Assembly (NCBI GenBank): GCA_019637175.1
Contig: JAHBWD010000036.1
Span: 22,444 to 86,443 of the forward strand
Length of the DNA: 64,000 nt
Direction: 5' to 3'
Source: Labilithrix sp.
Lineage (GTDB): Bacteria; Myxococcota_A; Polyangia; Polyangiales; Polyangiaceae
Positions 8,166-15,694 of the stretch are shown here, piece by piece. The position numbers were made by a program, and so were the translations under genes. The stretch's first letter is position 1; each line of letters starts with the position of its first letter. The notes under the pieces were generated by a model, which was not told the origin of the DNA, searched no databases, and saw only the letters and a program-made list of their open reading frames with translations.

Positions 8166-10178
8166 TCAGAACTCCGCGCCGACGCTGAGCGACTTCACCT
8201 TCGCGCCGCGCACCCACCAGTCGAAGACGAGCCGCGTGCAGAAGACCGCGGTGAACAAGCTCGCGACGATGCCGATGATGAGCGTGACCGCGAACCCCTT
8301 CACCGGGCCGGTGCCGTACTGCGCGAGGATCAGCCCGGAGATGAAGATCGTCACGTGACCGTCGACGATGGCGGAGAACGCCTTGTCGTAGCCCGCCTCG
8401 ACCGCCGCGCGGATGCTGCGGCCGGCGCGTAGCTCTTCGCGGATGCGCTCGTTGATCAGCACGTTCGCGTCGACGGCCATGCCGACGGTGAGCGCGAGGC
8501 CGGCGATGCCCGGCAGCGTGAGCGTTCCGCTGAAGGAAGCGAGGATCGCGAGCTGGATGACGAGGTTGAAGAGCACCGCGGCGTCGGCGACGAAGCCGGA
8601 CTTCCGGTAGTAGAAGACCATGAAGACGAGCACGAGGCCGACGCCCGCGATGGCGCCGATCGCGCCCTTCTTGATGGCGTCGTCGCCCAGCGTCGGGCCG
8701 ATGAGCGACTCGTTCGACGGGGTGATCGGCGCGGGCAGCGCGCCGGAGCGGAGCACCATCTCGAGCTTCTCGGCGTTCTTGAGCTGGGTGTCGGGATCGC
8801 CCGCGCCCATCGTGATGCTCGCCTTGCCGCCGCCGATCTTCGTCTTGATGACCGGCGCGGAGTTGATCACGTCGTCGAGGATGATCGCGAAGCGGCGCTG
8901 CACGTTGGCGCCGGTGACCTCTTCGAAGCGGTCGGCGCCCGCGGGGCTGAAGGTGATCGCGACGTAGACCTCCGGCATGCCGCTCTGCGTGTTCACGGCG
9001 CGCGTCGCGTCGGTGATGTACTCGCCGGTCACCTCGGCGCGGGAGAACAGATAGAAGGTGCGCCAGCCCTTCTCGATGAACTTGCCGGTCTCCTCGTCGG
9101 GATCCTCGATCTTCTCGAAGCCGATGACGTGGTCGTCGGGGACTTCGAGGGTCGACGTCCACTTCTTGAGCCGCTCGAGGGCCTGGCCCATCGACTCGTC
9201 TTCGCGCTTCTCGATGCGCGCGAAGTGCGTCTTGACGCTCTTGCCCGGGCCGGCAGGCGCGTTCTCGAAGCGGATCTCGATGTTCTCGGACGTGGGGACG
9301 TCGGAGTCGGGGATCTTCCCGAAGAAGTCGGCGTCGTCGTCGAGCATCTTGAACTCGAGGCGCGCCGTCTTGCGGATGATCTCCTTGATCTCGTTGAACG
9401 CCTTCTCGTCCTTGCCCGGGACCTCGATGATGATGTCTTCGTCGCGCGTCGTGACGCTGGCCTCGCGAAGACCGAGCTCGTCGACGCGACGGTTGACGGT
9501 CTCCTTCGCCTGCGAGACGGCCTTGTCGCGGATCTGCGTCTCGACGTCGGAGCGGATCTTGAAGATGACCTCGCCCGGGCCGCCCTTGAGCTGCGTGAGC
9601 TCGCCGCCGAACTTCTTGGCGAAGCGCTCGTCGACGTACTTCGTGTCGGCCGGATCCTTGAACTTGATCTTCAGGATGGCGGTTTCCGGCGCGGAGACGT
9701 GCACCTTCTCTTCGAGCTTCGTGAGCTCTTCGCGCTTCAGCAGGCCCTCGCCCTCGTGGATCTTCATCGCCACGGCGAGCTCGTTGCGCATCTCGTCGGC
9801 GAACTTGTCGCGCTTGTCGCGGATGGCCTCGTCGACTTCGACGGTGTACACGAGGCGAAGGCCGCCCTGGAGGTCGAGGCCCTTGACGATCCCGAAGTCG
9901 ATGCGGTCCTTCACGTAGGCCGGGCACGGGATCTTGCCGTCGCTCATGCCCTCGAGCGTCGGCCACAAGACGACGAGCGAGCCGAAGAACACGGCGACCA
10001 CGAAGCCCACCTTCGTGCGCCACGGGCCATCCATGATCGGCAGGGCGCCGACGAGCGCCCAGACGACGATCAGGGACGCCGTGACGAGCCCCCAGAAGTT
10101 GTCGGCGCGAAAGAAGAGGTAAGCGGCGACGGCCGATACCAGGGCGAGGAGCAGCGTGTTGCGCTTCGACGAGTTCAT
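8166..10178 (-). CDS. secD: protein translocase subunit SecD
   Basis: 670 aa. N-terminal helix, LDLQGGLRLVYTVEVD, a large periplasmic P1 domain with GLREASVTTRDEDIIIEVPG, then six membrane helices. These include LSFSGTLTLPGIAGLALTVG-type text, MAVDANVLINERIREELRAG and DGHVTIFISGLILAQYGTGP. It is somewhat longer than E. coli SecD (615 aa) because of extra periplasmic sequence (about residues 260-350). It forms the SecDF complex in the inner membrane with the product of the downstream gene. Confidence 0.96.
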   Translation of the reverse strand: MNSSKRNTLLLALVSAVAAYLFFRADNFWGLVTASLIVVWALVGALPIMDGPWRTKVGFVVAVFFGSLVVLWPTLEGMSDGKIPCPAYVKDRIDFGIVKGLDLQGGLRLVYTVEVDEAIRDKRDKFADEMRNELAVAMKIHEGEGLLKREELTKLEEKVHVSAPETAILKIKFKDPADTKYVDERFAKKFGGELTQLKGGPGEVIFKIRSDVETQIRDKAVSQAKETVNRRVDELGLREASVTTRDEDIIIEVPGKDEKAFNEIKEIIRKTARLEFKMLDDDADFFGKIPDSDVPTSENIEIRFENAPAGPGKSVKTHFARIEKREDESMGQALERLKKWTSTLEVPDDHVIGFEKIEDPDEETGKFIEKGWRTFYLFSRAEVTGEYITDATRAVNTQSGMPEVYVAITFSPAGADRFEEVTGANVQRRFAIILDDVINSAPVIKTKIGGGKASITMGAGDPDTQLKNAEKLEMVLRSGALPAPITPSNESLIGPTLGDDAIKKGAIGAIAGVGLVLVFMVFYYRKSGFVADAAVLFNLVIQLAILASFSGTLTLPGIAGLALTVGMAVDANVLINERIREELRAGRSIRAAVEAGYDKAFSAIVDGHVTIFISGLILAQYGTGPVKGFAVTLIIGIVASLFTAVFCTRLVFDWWVRGAKVKSLSVGAEF

Positions 10179-10217
10179 GTTCTGGAGGGCCGCGCTATAA
10201 CCGGCGGCCGTTGCCGA

Positions 10218-10637
10218 TCATTTCTTGTCGGCCGCGGCGCGGGCTTCTTTGAGGTCTTCGAGGTCTTTGTCGCTCTTCTTCGCGCCGGCCGCCGCCTCGA
10301 ACGGGGAGACCGCGTTCGCGAGGACCTGCACCGTGGTGCCCGGCGCGATCTTCACCTTCGCGATGCGGTCGTCGAGATCGACCAGCTCGCCGATGAGGCC
10401 CGCCTGGGTCACGACCTTGTCGCCCTTCTTCAGCGAGCTGCGCGCCGCCTGCTCCTTCTTCTGCCGGCGGAAGCTCAGGAAGAGGAAGGGAACGAGGATG
10501 AGGAACGGCAGCAGCATGGTGATCATGCTGGGCGGCGGGCCTTGCTGCGCCCCCTGCGCGGGCGGAGCTCCGCCGGGATCGGCGACGCCGGGGGTGCCCT
10601 TCGGCTGCACTTGCTGGAAGAAGAAGAACGACGACAT
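10218..10637 (-). CDS. yajC: preprotein translocase subunit YajC
   Basis: 139 aa. A proline/glycine-rich N-terminus, one membrane helix (MITMLLPFLILVPFLFLSF) followed by RRQKKEQAARSSLKKGDKVVTQAGLIGELVD, the YajC core motif, and a lysine-rich tail. YajC associates with SecDF in the inner membrane. It is first in the yajC-secD-secF order common to most bacteria, with 39 nt to secD. Confidence 0.93.
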   Translation of the reverse strand: MSSFFFFQQVQPKGTPGVADPGGAPPAQGAQQGPPPSMITMLLPFLILVPFLFLSFRRQKKEQAARSSLKKGDKVVTQAGLIGELVDLDDRIAKVKIAPGTTVQVLANAVSPFEAAAGAKKSDKDLEDLKEARAAADKK

Positions 10638-10737
10638 GGGGGCGGGTCTCCGGGATGGGGGGAGTTAGTCGAGAACCCACGGAGGGTCAATCGCAGCCAT
10701 TTTCAGGCGCGATTGGCCCGCCTGGCGTGGGCGCCGC

Positions 10738-11586
10738 TCAGGCGAGCGCGAGGACGGCGACGACGGCCGTCGCGAGGAGCAGCGGCACGCCGAGGAGGAG
10801 GCAGGGCACCACGTAATCACCCGGGGCCATCGGCGCCAGCGGCGCCGCCGGGGCGGGCGGACGCGCCGAGCGCCGCGGCGGCAGCGCCTCCTGCACCGCG
10901 CGCGGGACCGCCATGGGCGCGGAGTTGGGATGCGCGTGGGCGTAGAAGTGCGCAGGCACGGCCGAGCTCGCGACCGGGGGCGGCGGCGTCGTCTGCCCCG
11001 TCAGGCGCGAGACGAGCGCGGGATCGCCCGACCGCGGCTCCACCGACGGCGGCGGCGGGCTGAAGAGATCCTGCGAGGCCACCGGCTGTGAGGCCACCGG
11101 CTGTGAGGGCTGCGGCTGCGAGAGCGGCGAAGACGCCGGCGCGCGCGACGACCATGGCGCCGACTGAGGCTGCGGAAAGAAGCTCTGCGGAGGCGGGAGC
11201 GGCGAGTGCTGCGCCGGCGGCGACGCTTGCGAGGCTTGCGGTCGGGGTTGGAGCTGCGTGCTCGGGCGCGGCGCCGACGGACGCGGCAGCGGCTGACGAA
11301 CCGGCGCCTCCGCCATGATCATCGTGTGCTCGGCGCCGTCGTTCTGCGCGGGCTGCGCGGGTTGGGGCTTGGACGCGGACGCAGGCCGAACGGGCTGGCC
11401 CGCCGCAGGCCGAGGCGCGGCGGGCCGAGGCGCCTTCGCGCCGGACGGCGCGAGCGGCGCGCCCGGACGCGTGAAGATGCGCGTCGGCGCGTCGTCGTCG
11501 TCGTGCCCCGACGGCGCGAGCGGCCGCACCCCGGCGCGCGGGCGAACGATCGGCCGGCGACGGTTGTTTCCGCTGTCGTTCGACAT
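10738..11586 (-). CDS. proline-rich, probably tail-anchored membrane protein
   Basis: 282 aa. Basic N-terminus (NNRRRPIVRPRAGVRP), then ~230 residues of Pro/Ala/Gln/Ser low complexity. A single C-terminal hydrophobic helix (CLLLGVPLLLATAVVAVLALA) reaches the last residue. That layout predicts a tail-anchored inner-membrane protein with a disordered cytoplasmic region. A 15-bp unit is duplicated in tandem at 11075-11104. No domain recognised. Confidence 0.6.
   Translation of the reverse strand: MSNDSGNNRRRPIVRPRAGVRPLAPSGHDDDDAPTRIFTRPGAPLAPSGAKAPRPAAPRPAAGQPVRPASASKPQPAQPAQNDGAEHTMIMAEAPVRQPLPRPSAPRPSTQLQPRPQASQASPPAQHSPLPPPQSFFPQPQSAPWSSRAPASSPLSQPQPSQPVASQPVASQDLFSPPPPSVEPRSGDPALVSRLTGQTTPPPPVASSAVPAHFYAHAHPNSAPMAVPRAVQEALPPRRSARPPAPAAPLAPMAPGDYVVPCLLLGVPLLLATAVVAVLALA
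11075..11104. repeat. 15-bp tandem duplication
   Basis: Two exact head-to-tail copies of gaggccaccggctgt inside the proline/glutamine-rich coding region. In the minus-strand protein it gives a repeated QPVAS unit. In-frame, so it changes the length of the disordered segment only. Confidence 0.85.
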
Positions 11587-11625
11587 CCGCGGGGCAAGTA
11601 TATCGCGCCGCGGGACTTTCGCCTT

Positions 11626-12111
11626 CTACTCGGCGCGTTCGCCCCGAAACATCTTCTCGGTGCCGTTCTTGGTGGCGCGATCGAGCGCGCGCGCGAAGGT
11701 CGGAGAAGCGCGTACGACCGACGAATAGCTCTTCGTGAGAAACTGCGCGTCGCATTTCTTGGCCGCGATCTTCCCGGGCGGCGTCACCGTCACGCCCGCG
11801 GAAGTCGCCGTGTACGTCGCCGACCAACTCTCGGCGACGAGGCTCATCGTCTTCGACGTCTCCGAGTAAGTGTAGATCCCTGTGTAGTAGCGACCGCCAT
11901 CGAGGTATCCCTCGAAGAAGTTTTCGCGGCAGTCGCGCTGGCTGCATTCCGGGTTGTCGACGAATTCGCATGGGCACGGCGACGTCACGTCACCGAGCCA
12001 CCAGCCCGTCACACACGTCTCGAAGGCGATCGGCGGCGCCGGCGGTTCGCTCGTCTTGCACGCCACGAAGGCGAGGACCAAGACGCCAATCGAGACGCGA
12101 CTACGGTTCAT
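11626..12111 (-). CDS. predicted lipoprotein, unknown function
   Basis: 161 aa. Signal peptide with a lipobox ending LAFVAC, then a cysteine-containing mature domain (CVTGWW, SPCPCEFVDNPECSQRDCRENFFEGYL) and a C-terminal part with GIYTYSETSKTMSLVAESW. The frame extends upstream to 12435, overlapping the neighbouring gene; the lipobox peptide fixes the start. It lies 11 nt downstream of the PKD-like protein gene on the same strand, so the two are probably co-transcribed. Family not recognised. Confidence 0.65.
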   Translation of the reverse strand: MNRSRVSIGVLVLAFVACKTSEPPAPPIAFETCVTGWWLGDVTSPCPCEFVDNPECSQRDCRENFFEGYLDGGRYYTGIYTYSETSKTMSLVAESWSATYTATSAGVTVTPPGKIAAKKCDAQFLTKSYSSVVRASPTFARALDRATKNGTEKMFRGERAE

Positions 12112-12122
12112 GGCTCTCCCCC

Positions 12123-13799
12123 TCAGTTCGCGGAACACCGCGGATCTCCCTCCTCGACGATGCGCGCGCCGTCGACCTTGGGGCACCGGAACGCACCCTG
12201 GTCGTGGCCGACCTTCACGGTCACGACCTTGCTCGTCTCGTTCCCGGACGCGTCCGTCGCCTTGACGGAGATCGCGTAAGCGCGCGGCTCCTCGCTGGTG
12301 CCTTGACGCTCGGAGCGCAAACAGAACGCGCGCTTTCCGAAGATCACGTCGGGCCTCGTTTGGCCGGAGCCTCCGCCAACGACGGGCTGACTGCTCGTGA
12401 CGCTCGCGATCCCGATCGCCGGCGCGGGGTCGCACGCGTCAGTGGCCACCGCGGAGAGCTCGCGCCCGAGCTCGAAGAGGACCATCTCGTGGTTGGGCGC
12501 CCATAGACAGTCGGGCGACACGGAGACATCGAGCACCGGTGGCGTCGTGTCCCGCACGGTCACCCGAGTGCGCGCGAGATCCGCCTGAAACGAGCCGTCG
12601 CGGGCGAGCAGCGTGAAGACGTCTGGCGCGCCGCCGGGCGACAGGGGCAGCGACACGGTGGGCGCGAGATCGCTCGAGAAGCTGCCGCCTGTATACTCGA
12701 ACCCGCGAAACCATGAGATCTGCCTCACGTTCGCGGGCCCGTCAGGATCGGTGACGATTCCCTTCAGCTGTACCGGCGTGGATGCGACCGACGTGCACTC
12801 GACGATCTGGTCCGGCCCGGCGTCGACGCGAGGCGGCCGGTTGATGAACGTGCCGCGGAGCGCAACGCGACCGCGCATCGTCGACGTGACCGCGGCCTCG
12901 AACATCGGGATCGCGAACACACCGCCGGCAAAGTCCACCTTGATCGCCACGGGCCGGTCGTTGGCCGCATGCGCGATCACCTTCTTCCCCTTTACGCTGA
13001 GCTCGAAGCCTAGCATCAGGACGCCCGTCGGGATCATCCCCATGCCGTCGGGCCTGATGTGCACCGTCGTCGTGTCCGTACCCCCGTGAATCGAGAGGTT
13101 CGTGATCGGAACCTCGGGGTTGCCGAAGATGTCGACGCCCTCGAACTCGTACGTCATGTTCGTCCCCTCGAGACCGAAGTCGACGATGAGATTTGCGCTG
13201 CCGTCCGAGTCTTGCCGTCCGTAGACCTTGATCTCGCCCGAGAGTCGAGAGGTTCGCGTGTCCGAGTGGGGAAAGCCGAGGTGGTCGACGAACGAGACCG
13301 TCACGACCGCCGACGAGGCCTCCGCATCGACGACCGCCGCAGACTCGGCGGCGAAGAAGCCCCCCATGACGCCGAACGGATTCTCCGGCGGGTCTCCGCT
13401 CCCGATCGTCGCTCGGCACAGGGCAGTCTCCTCGGGCGGCGGCTCCGTGCGACCGCAAGCCCTCGCCCGCGTGCAGTCACAGCCGCTCAAATCGAGGACG
13501 TGCCGCACGGTGCCGTCCGGGCGCGTGTCGGTCCTCAAGAGCGGCAAGCAGAGGGCCGTGCCTGGATCGGGAGAGGGATTGCCGGTGCACTCGACGTCCT
13601 TACACGGCGAGTTGCATGGGATCGATTCGACGGTCGCTTCCCTTGGTCGTGCACTCGCAGAACACGGGCGCGAGACACGTGTTGGTGTTCCGGTCGAGCT
13701 GATCCTTGAGAATCCTCGTGAGGAAGTCGGCGGTCCGCACGCTGCACTGTTGGAAGATGCGTTGATCGTATGTCTTCTGCTCCAGCTCTCGTAAGTCAA
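12123..13799 (-). CDS. PKD/HYR-like domain protein, C-terminal part of a probably frameshifted lipoprotein gene
   Basis: The open frame is 558 codons, but its first ~55 codons are Ser/Arg-rich and overlap the gene above in another frame. Credible coding begins near 13640 with EATVESIPCNSPCKDVECTG. Two Ig/PKD-like modules follow: one with RPPRVDAGPDQIVECTS and VTDPDGPANV, and one with DTTPPVLDVSVSPDCLWAPNH and VKATDASGNETSKVVTV, typical of HYR-like repeats in cell-surface proteins. It has no signal peptide of its own. Removing one G of the GGG run at 13640-13642 would join it in frame to the lipoprotein start at 14052. Function unknown; likely surface-exposed. Confidence 0.65.
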   Translation of the reverse strand: MTYESWSRRHTINASSNSAACGPPTSSRGFSRISSTGTPTRVSRPCSASARPREATVESIPCNSPCKDVECTGNPSPDPGTALCLPLLRTDTRPDGTVRHVLDLSGCDCTRARACGRTEPPPEETALCRATIGSGDPPENPFGVMGGFFAAESAAVVDAEASSAVVTVSFVDHLGFPHSDTRTSRLSGEIKVYGRQDSDGSANLIVDFGLEGTNMTYEFEGVDIFGNPEVPITNLSIHGGTDTTTVHIRPDGMGMIPTGVLMLGFELSVKGKKVIAHAANDRPVAIKVDFAGGVFAIPMFEAAVTSTMRGRVALRGTFINRPPRVDAGPDQIVECTSVASTPVQLKGIVTDPDGPANVRQISWFRGFEYTGGSFSSDLAPTVSLPLSPGGAPDVFTLLARDGSFQADLARTRVTVRDTTPPVLDVSVSPDCLWAPNHEMVLFELGRELSAVATDACDPAPAIGIASVTSSQPVVGGGSGQTRPDVIFGKRAFCLRSERQGTSEEPRAYAISVKATDASGNETSKVVTVKVGHDQGAFRCPKVDGARIVEEGDPRCSAN

Positions 13800-14052
13800 C
13801 CTGCTGCTGCGGCGAACCGGTCTTCGGGTTCAGGTCGGGCGTGATGCAAACGGGGATCGTGCTCGAGTACTCGTTCGAGAACGGCCCGGTGTCGCAGGTG
13901 CAAGCGCATCCGACCTTCGTTGCCGTCTTCGAGGAAGTCGGACACACTACTTTGTCGTCGTTGCAGTCCGCGATCGGCAGATCCTCCGAGCCGCAGCCCG
14001 CGAGCAGCGCCCCGAAGCTCAGAGTCGCCATGCGAGCCAACCATGTCCGCAT
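13600..14052 (-). CDS. lipoprotein N-terminal part (probable frameshift partner of 12123-13799)
   Basis: Starts at an ATG behind a strong AGGGGG ribosome site. Signal peptide MRTWLARMATLSFGALLAGC with a clear lipobox, then a cysteine-rich region (CNDDKVVCPTS, GCACTCDTG). After VFCECTTKG the frame runs ~12 unlikely residues to a stop at 13600. In the next frame at exactly that place, the reading continues as EATVESIPCNSPC, with the same cysteine-rich style. I infer one gene (about 640 aa) split by a single-base change, either real or a sequencing error. Confidence 0.65.
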   Translation of the reverse strand: MRTWLARMATLSFGALLAGCGSEDLPIADCNDDKVVCPTSSKTATKVGCACTCDTGPFSNEYSSTIPVCITPDLNPKTGSPQQQVDLRELEQKTYDQRIFQQCSVRTADFLTRILKDQLDRNTNTCLAPVFCECTTKGSDRRIDPMQLAV

Positions 14053-14146
14053 CGATCCCCCTTGCTGCGCGCGAGACACCCAGCGTCCTTCAGCCAAACA
14101 TCCGCCCCCCCCTCACTGTCAAGCGTCGAGCGCGTATTCCGCTCGG

Positions 14147-14692
14147 CTGCGGCGCACCACGATCCGTCTTCTGGTGGTCGGTCTGGTAACCACCGCGGCA
14201 GCGAGCGGGTGCGGCGGCAGCGTCACGCTCTGCAGCCGACCCGGTGACTCAGTCACGATCGCGGTTGGCGATGCCGTGTTCATTGCACGCAGTGTCACGG
14301 CAGAGACCTCCCTTCTCACACCCGACGAGACGTTGGTGATCGTAAGTCCGCACGAGGACGCATGCCTCAACCGCCACTTCGATCGCTCGCCGACCGGCTC
14401 CCGTAGAACGTCTCTCTACATCCACGTACCTTCACGCGCGGGCGCCCACGAAGTCCGCAGGGTCACCGAGGATTGGAGGGGGGCTTCAGCATCCGTTACC
14501 ACCTGGGTTACGAACGGGGGCGCGCGGGCCGACGTGCGTCGACGCGCAGTTGCCGGAGCCGTTGAGATCGCGACTCTCACCAGTGGCAGCGAGATTTCTG
14601 GACGCTACGATCTCCTCTTCGAGGCCGGCGAGCGCGTGACCGGCACCTTCGACGCCTCGTTCTGCCGCGCCGACGGAAGCACCTGTCGTTAG
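14147..14692 (+). CDS. predicted lipoprotein with uncertain start
   Basis: The segment IRLLVVGLVTTAAASGCGGS is a good lipoprotein signal with an AASGC lipobox, preceded by RLRRTT. No ATG, GTG or TTG lies at the right place: the nearest ATG in frame is at 14030, which would add ~39 residues of poor coding character overlapping the divergent gene's start. CTG at 14147 is a possible start. The mature ~155 residues include VTIAVGDAVFIARSV and ISGRYDLLFEAGERVTGTFDASFC, a beta-rich pattern. Family not recognised; the gene may be decayed at its 5' end. Confidence 0.5.
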   Translation: MRRTTIRLLVVGLVTTAAASGCGGSVTLCSRPGDSVTIAVGDAVFIARSVTAETSLLTPDETLVIVSPHEDACLNRHFDRSPTGSRRTSLYIHVPSRAGAHEVRRVTEDWRGASASVTTWVTNGGARADVRRRAVAGAVEIATLTSGSEISGRYDLLFEAGERVTGTFDASFCRADGSTCR

Positions 14693-15669
14693 TCGTCGCG
14701 CGCGCAGCGGAAGCCGACGTTTGGGCCGGCCTCGCGCACCGATCCCCAGTTTCGGCTCGTCGTCTTCGCGAGCGACGGGATCGACAGCCAACCCCCTCCG
14801 CGCAGCACGTGGCTCGCGCCGGCGCGAGGAGAGAGCTCCGAGACGCTGTCGGCGTACCAGTCCGCGACCCACTCCTCGACGTTGCCGCTCATGTCGAGCA
14901 CACCGTAGGGGCTCGCTCCGTTGGCGTGCGCGCCCGCGCGCGCAGGCTTCTTGCCGCTACAGCTCCGCGCCGAGTTGTCGGCCGCGAGCGTCGCCGCCAT
15001 CCCGCACGCGGTGCCGGCGCCGCCCCACGGATAGCGAATCGGCGTCGTTCCGCGCGCCGCGAGCTCCCACTCGATCTCGCGCGGCAGACGCTTGCCCACC
15101 GCGAGGCAGAACGCGTTCGCCGACGTCCACGGCACGCACGAGACGGGGAGCTGCGGATCGCCCATGTCGTACGTGCACGCCCCGCTCGTGCGCGGCGGGC
15201 GGGCGCACCCTCCGCGCTCGACGCAGGCGCGGTAGGCGCCGACCGTCACCTCCGTCTTGTCGATCCAGAACGGCGGCGTGGTCGCCGCGCGCGCCGGTCG
15301 CTCGTTGGGCGGCGCCTTCTTGTCCGACGATCCCATCGTGAAGCGCCCGCCCGGAATGCGGAGCATGCCGTCTTTGAGGACCGTGGGCTGCTTCACGAAG
15401 GGCGCGGGCTTCTCCTTCGGCGGCGGCGTCGACGCGTGATCGGGCTCGTCACCTTCGAGGTCGGGCGTCGCCGCCGTGGCGCTCGCCCCCGGCGTCGGCG
15501 GTTCCTTCTCGGTCGCCGCGCCCACCGGGGGCGGCTCGGTCGCCGCGGCGCCCTTGCCGGGCGTGTCATCGGTCGCCACGCCCGCGCCCCCGCCCTTCTG
15601 CGCGAGCGCGATCGGAAGCGGCATCCCCGCGGCGAGCGCGAGCACCAACGCCAGACGCCCGCGGCTCAC
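14689..15669 (-). CDS. SUMF1/formylglycine-generating-enzyme-like protein, exported
   Basis: 326 aa with a GTG start behind GGAGG. Signal peptide (RLALVLALAAGMPLPIALA), a ~90-residue Pro/Ala-rich linker, then the FGE-sulfatase domain. It shows IPGGRFTMGS, DKTEVTVGAYRACV, RLPREIEWELAARG, YPWGG, YGVLDMSGNVEEWVADWY and HVLRGGGW, ending NVGFRCARDD. The two active-site cysteines of true formylglycine-generating enzymes (in the WxC...CRSA-type segment after GGGW) are absent; that stretch reads SLAKTTSRNW. It is therefore probably a binding or structural member of the family, outside the cytoplasm. Confidence 0.8.
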   Translation of the reverse strand: MSRGRLALVLALAAGMPLPIALAQKGGGAGVATDDTPGKGAAATEPPPVGAATEKEPPTPGASATAATPDLEGDEPDHASTPPPKEKPAPFVKQPTVLKDGMLRIPGGRFTMGSSDKKAPPNERPARAATTPPFWIDKTEVTVGAYRACVERGGCARPPRTSGACTYDMGDPQLPVSCVPWTSANAFCLAVGKRLPREIEWELAARGTTPIRYPWGGAGTACGMAATLAADNSARSCSGKKPARAGAHANGASPYGVLDMSGNVEEWVADWYADSVSELSPRAGASHVLRGGGWLSIPSLAKTTSRNWGSVREAGPNVGFRCARDD

Positions 15670-15694
15670 GCGTCGCGATCCTCCATCGAACGGA

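Noticed and set aside
6455..8188. 577-codon plus-strand frame opposite secF
   Set aside because: secF is unmistakable on the other strand; this frame is low-complexity.
9129..11063. 644-codon plus-strand frame across secD, yajC and the proline-rich gene
   Set aside because: Runs through three real minus-strand genes and their spacers; composition is that of an antisense frame.
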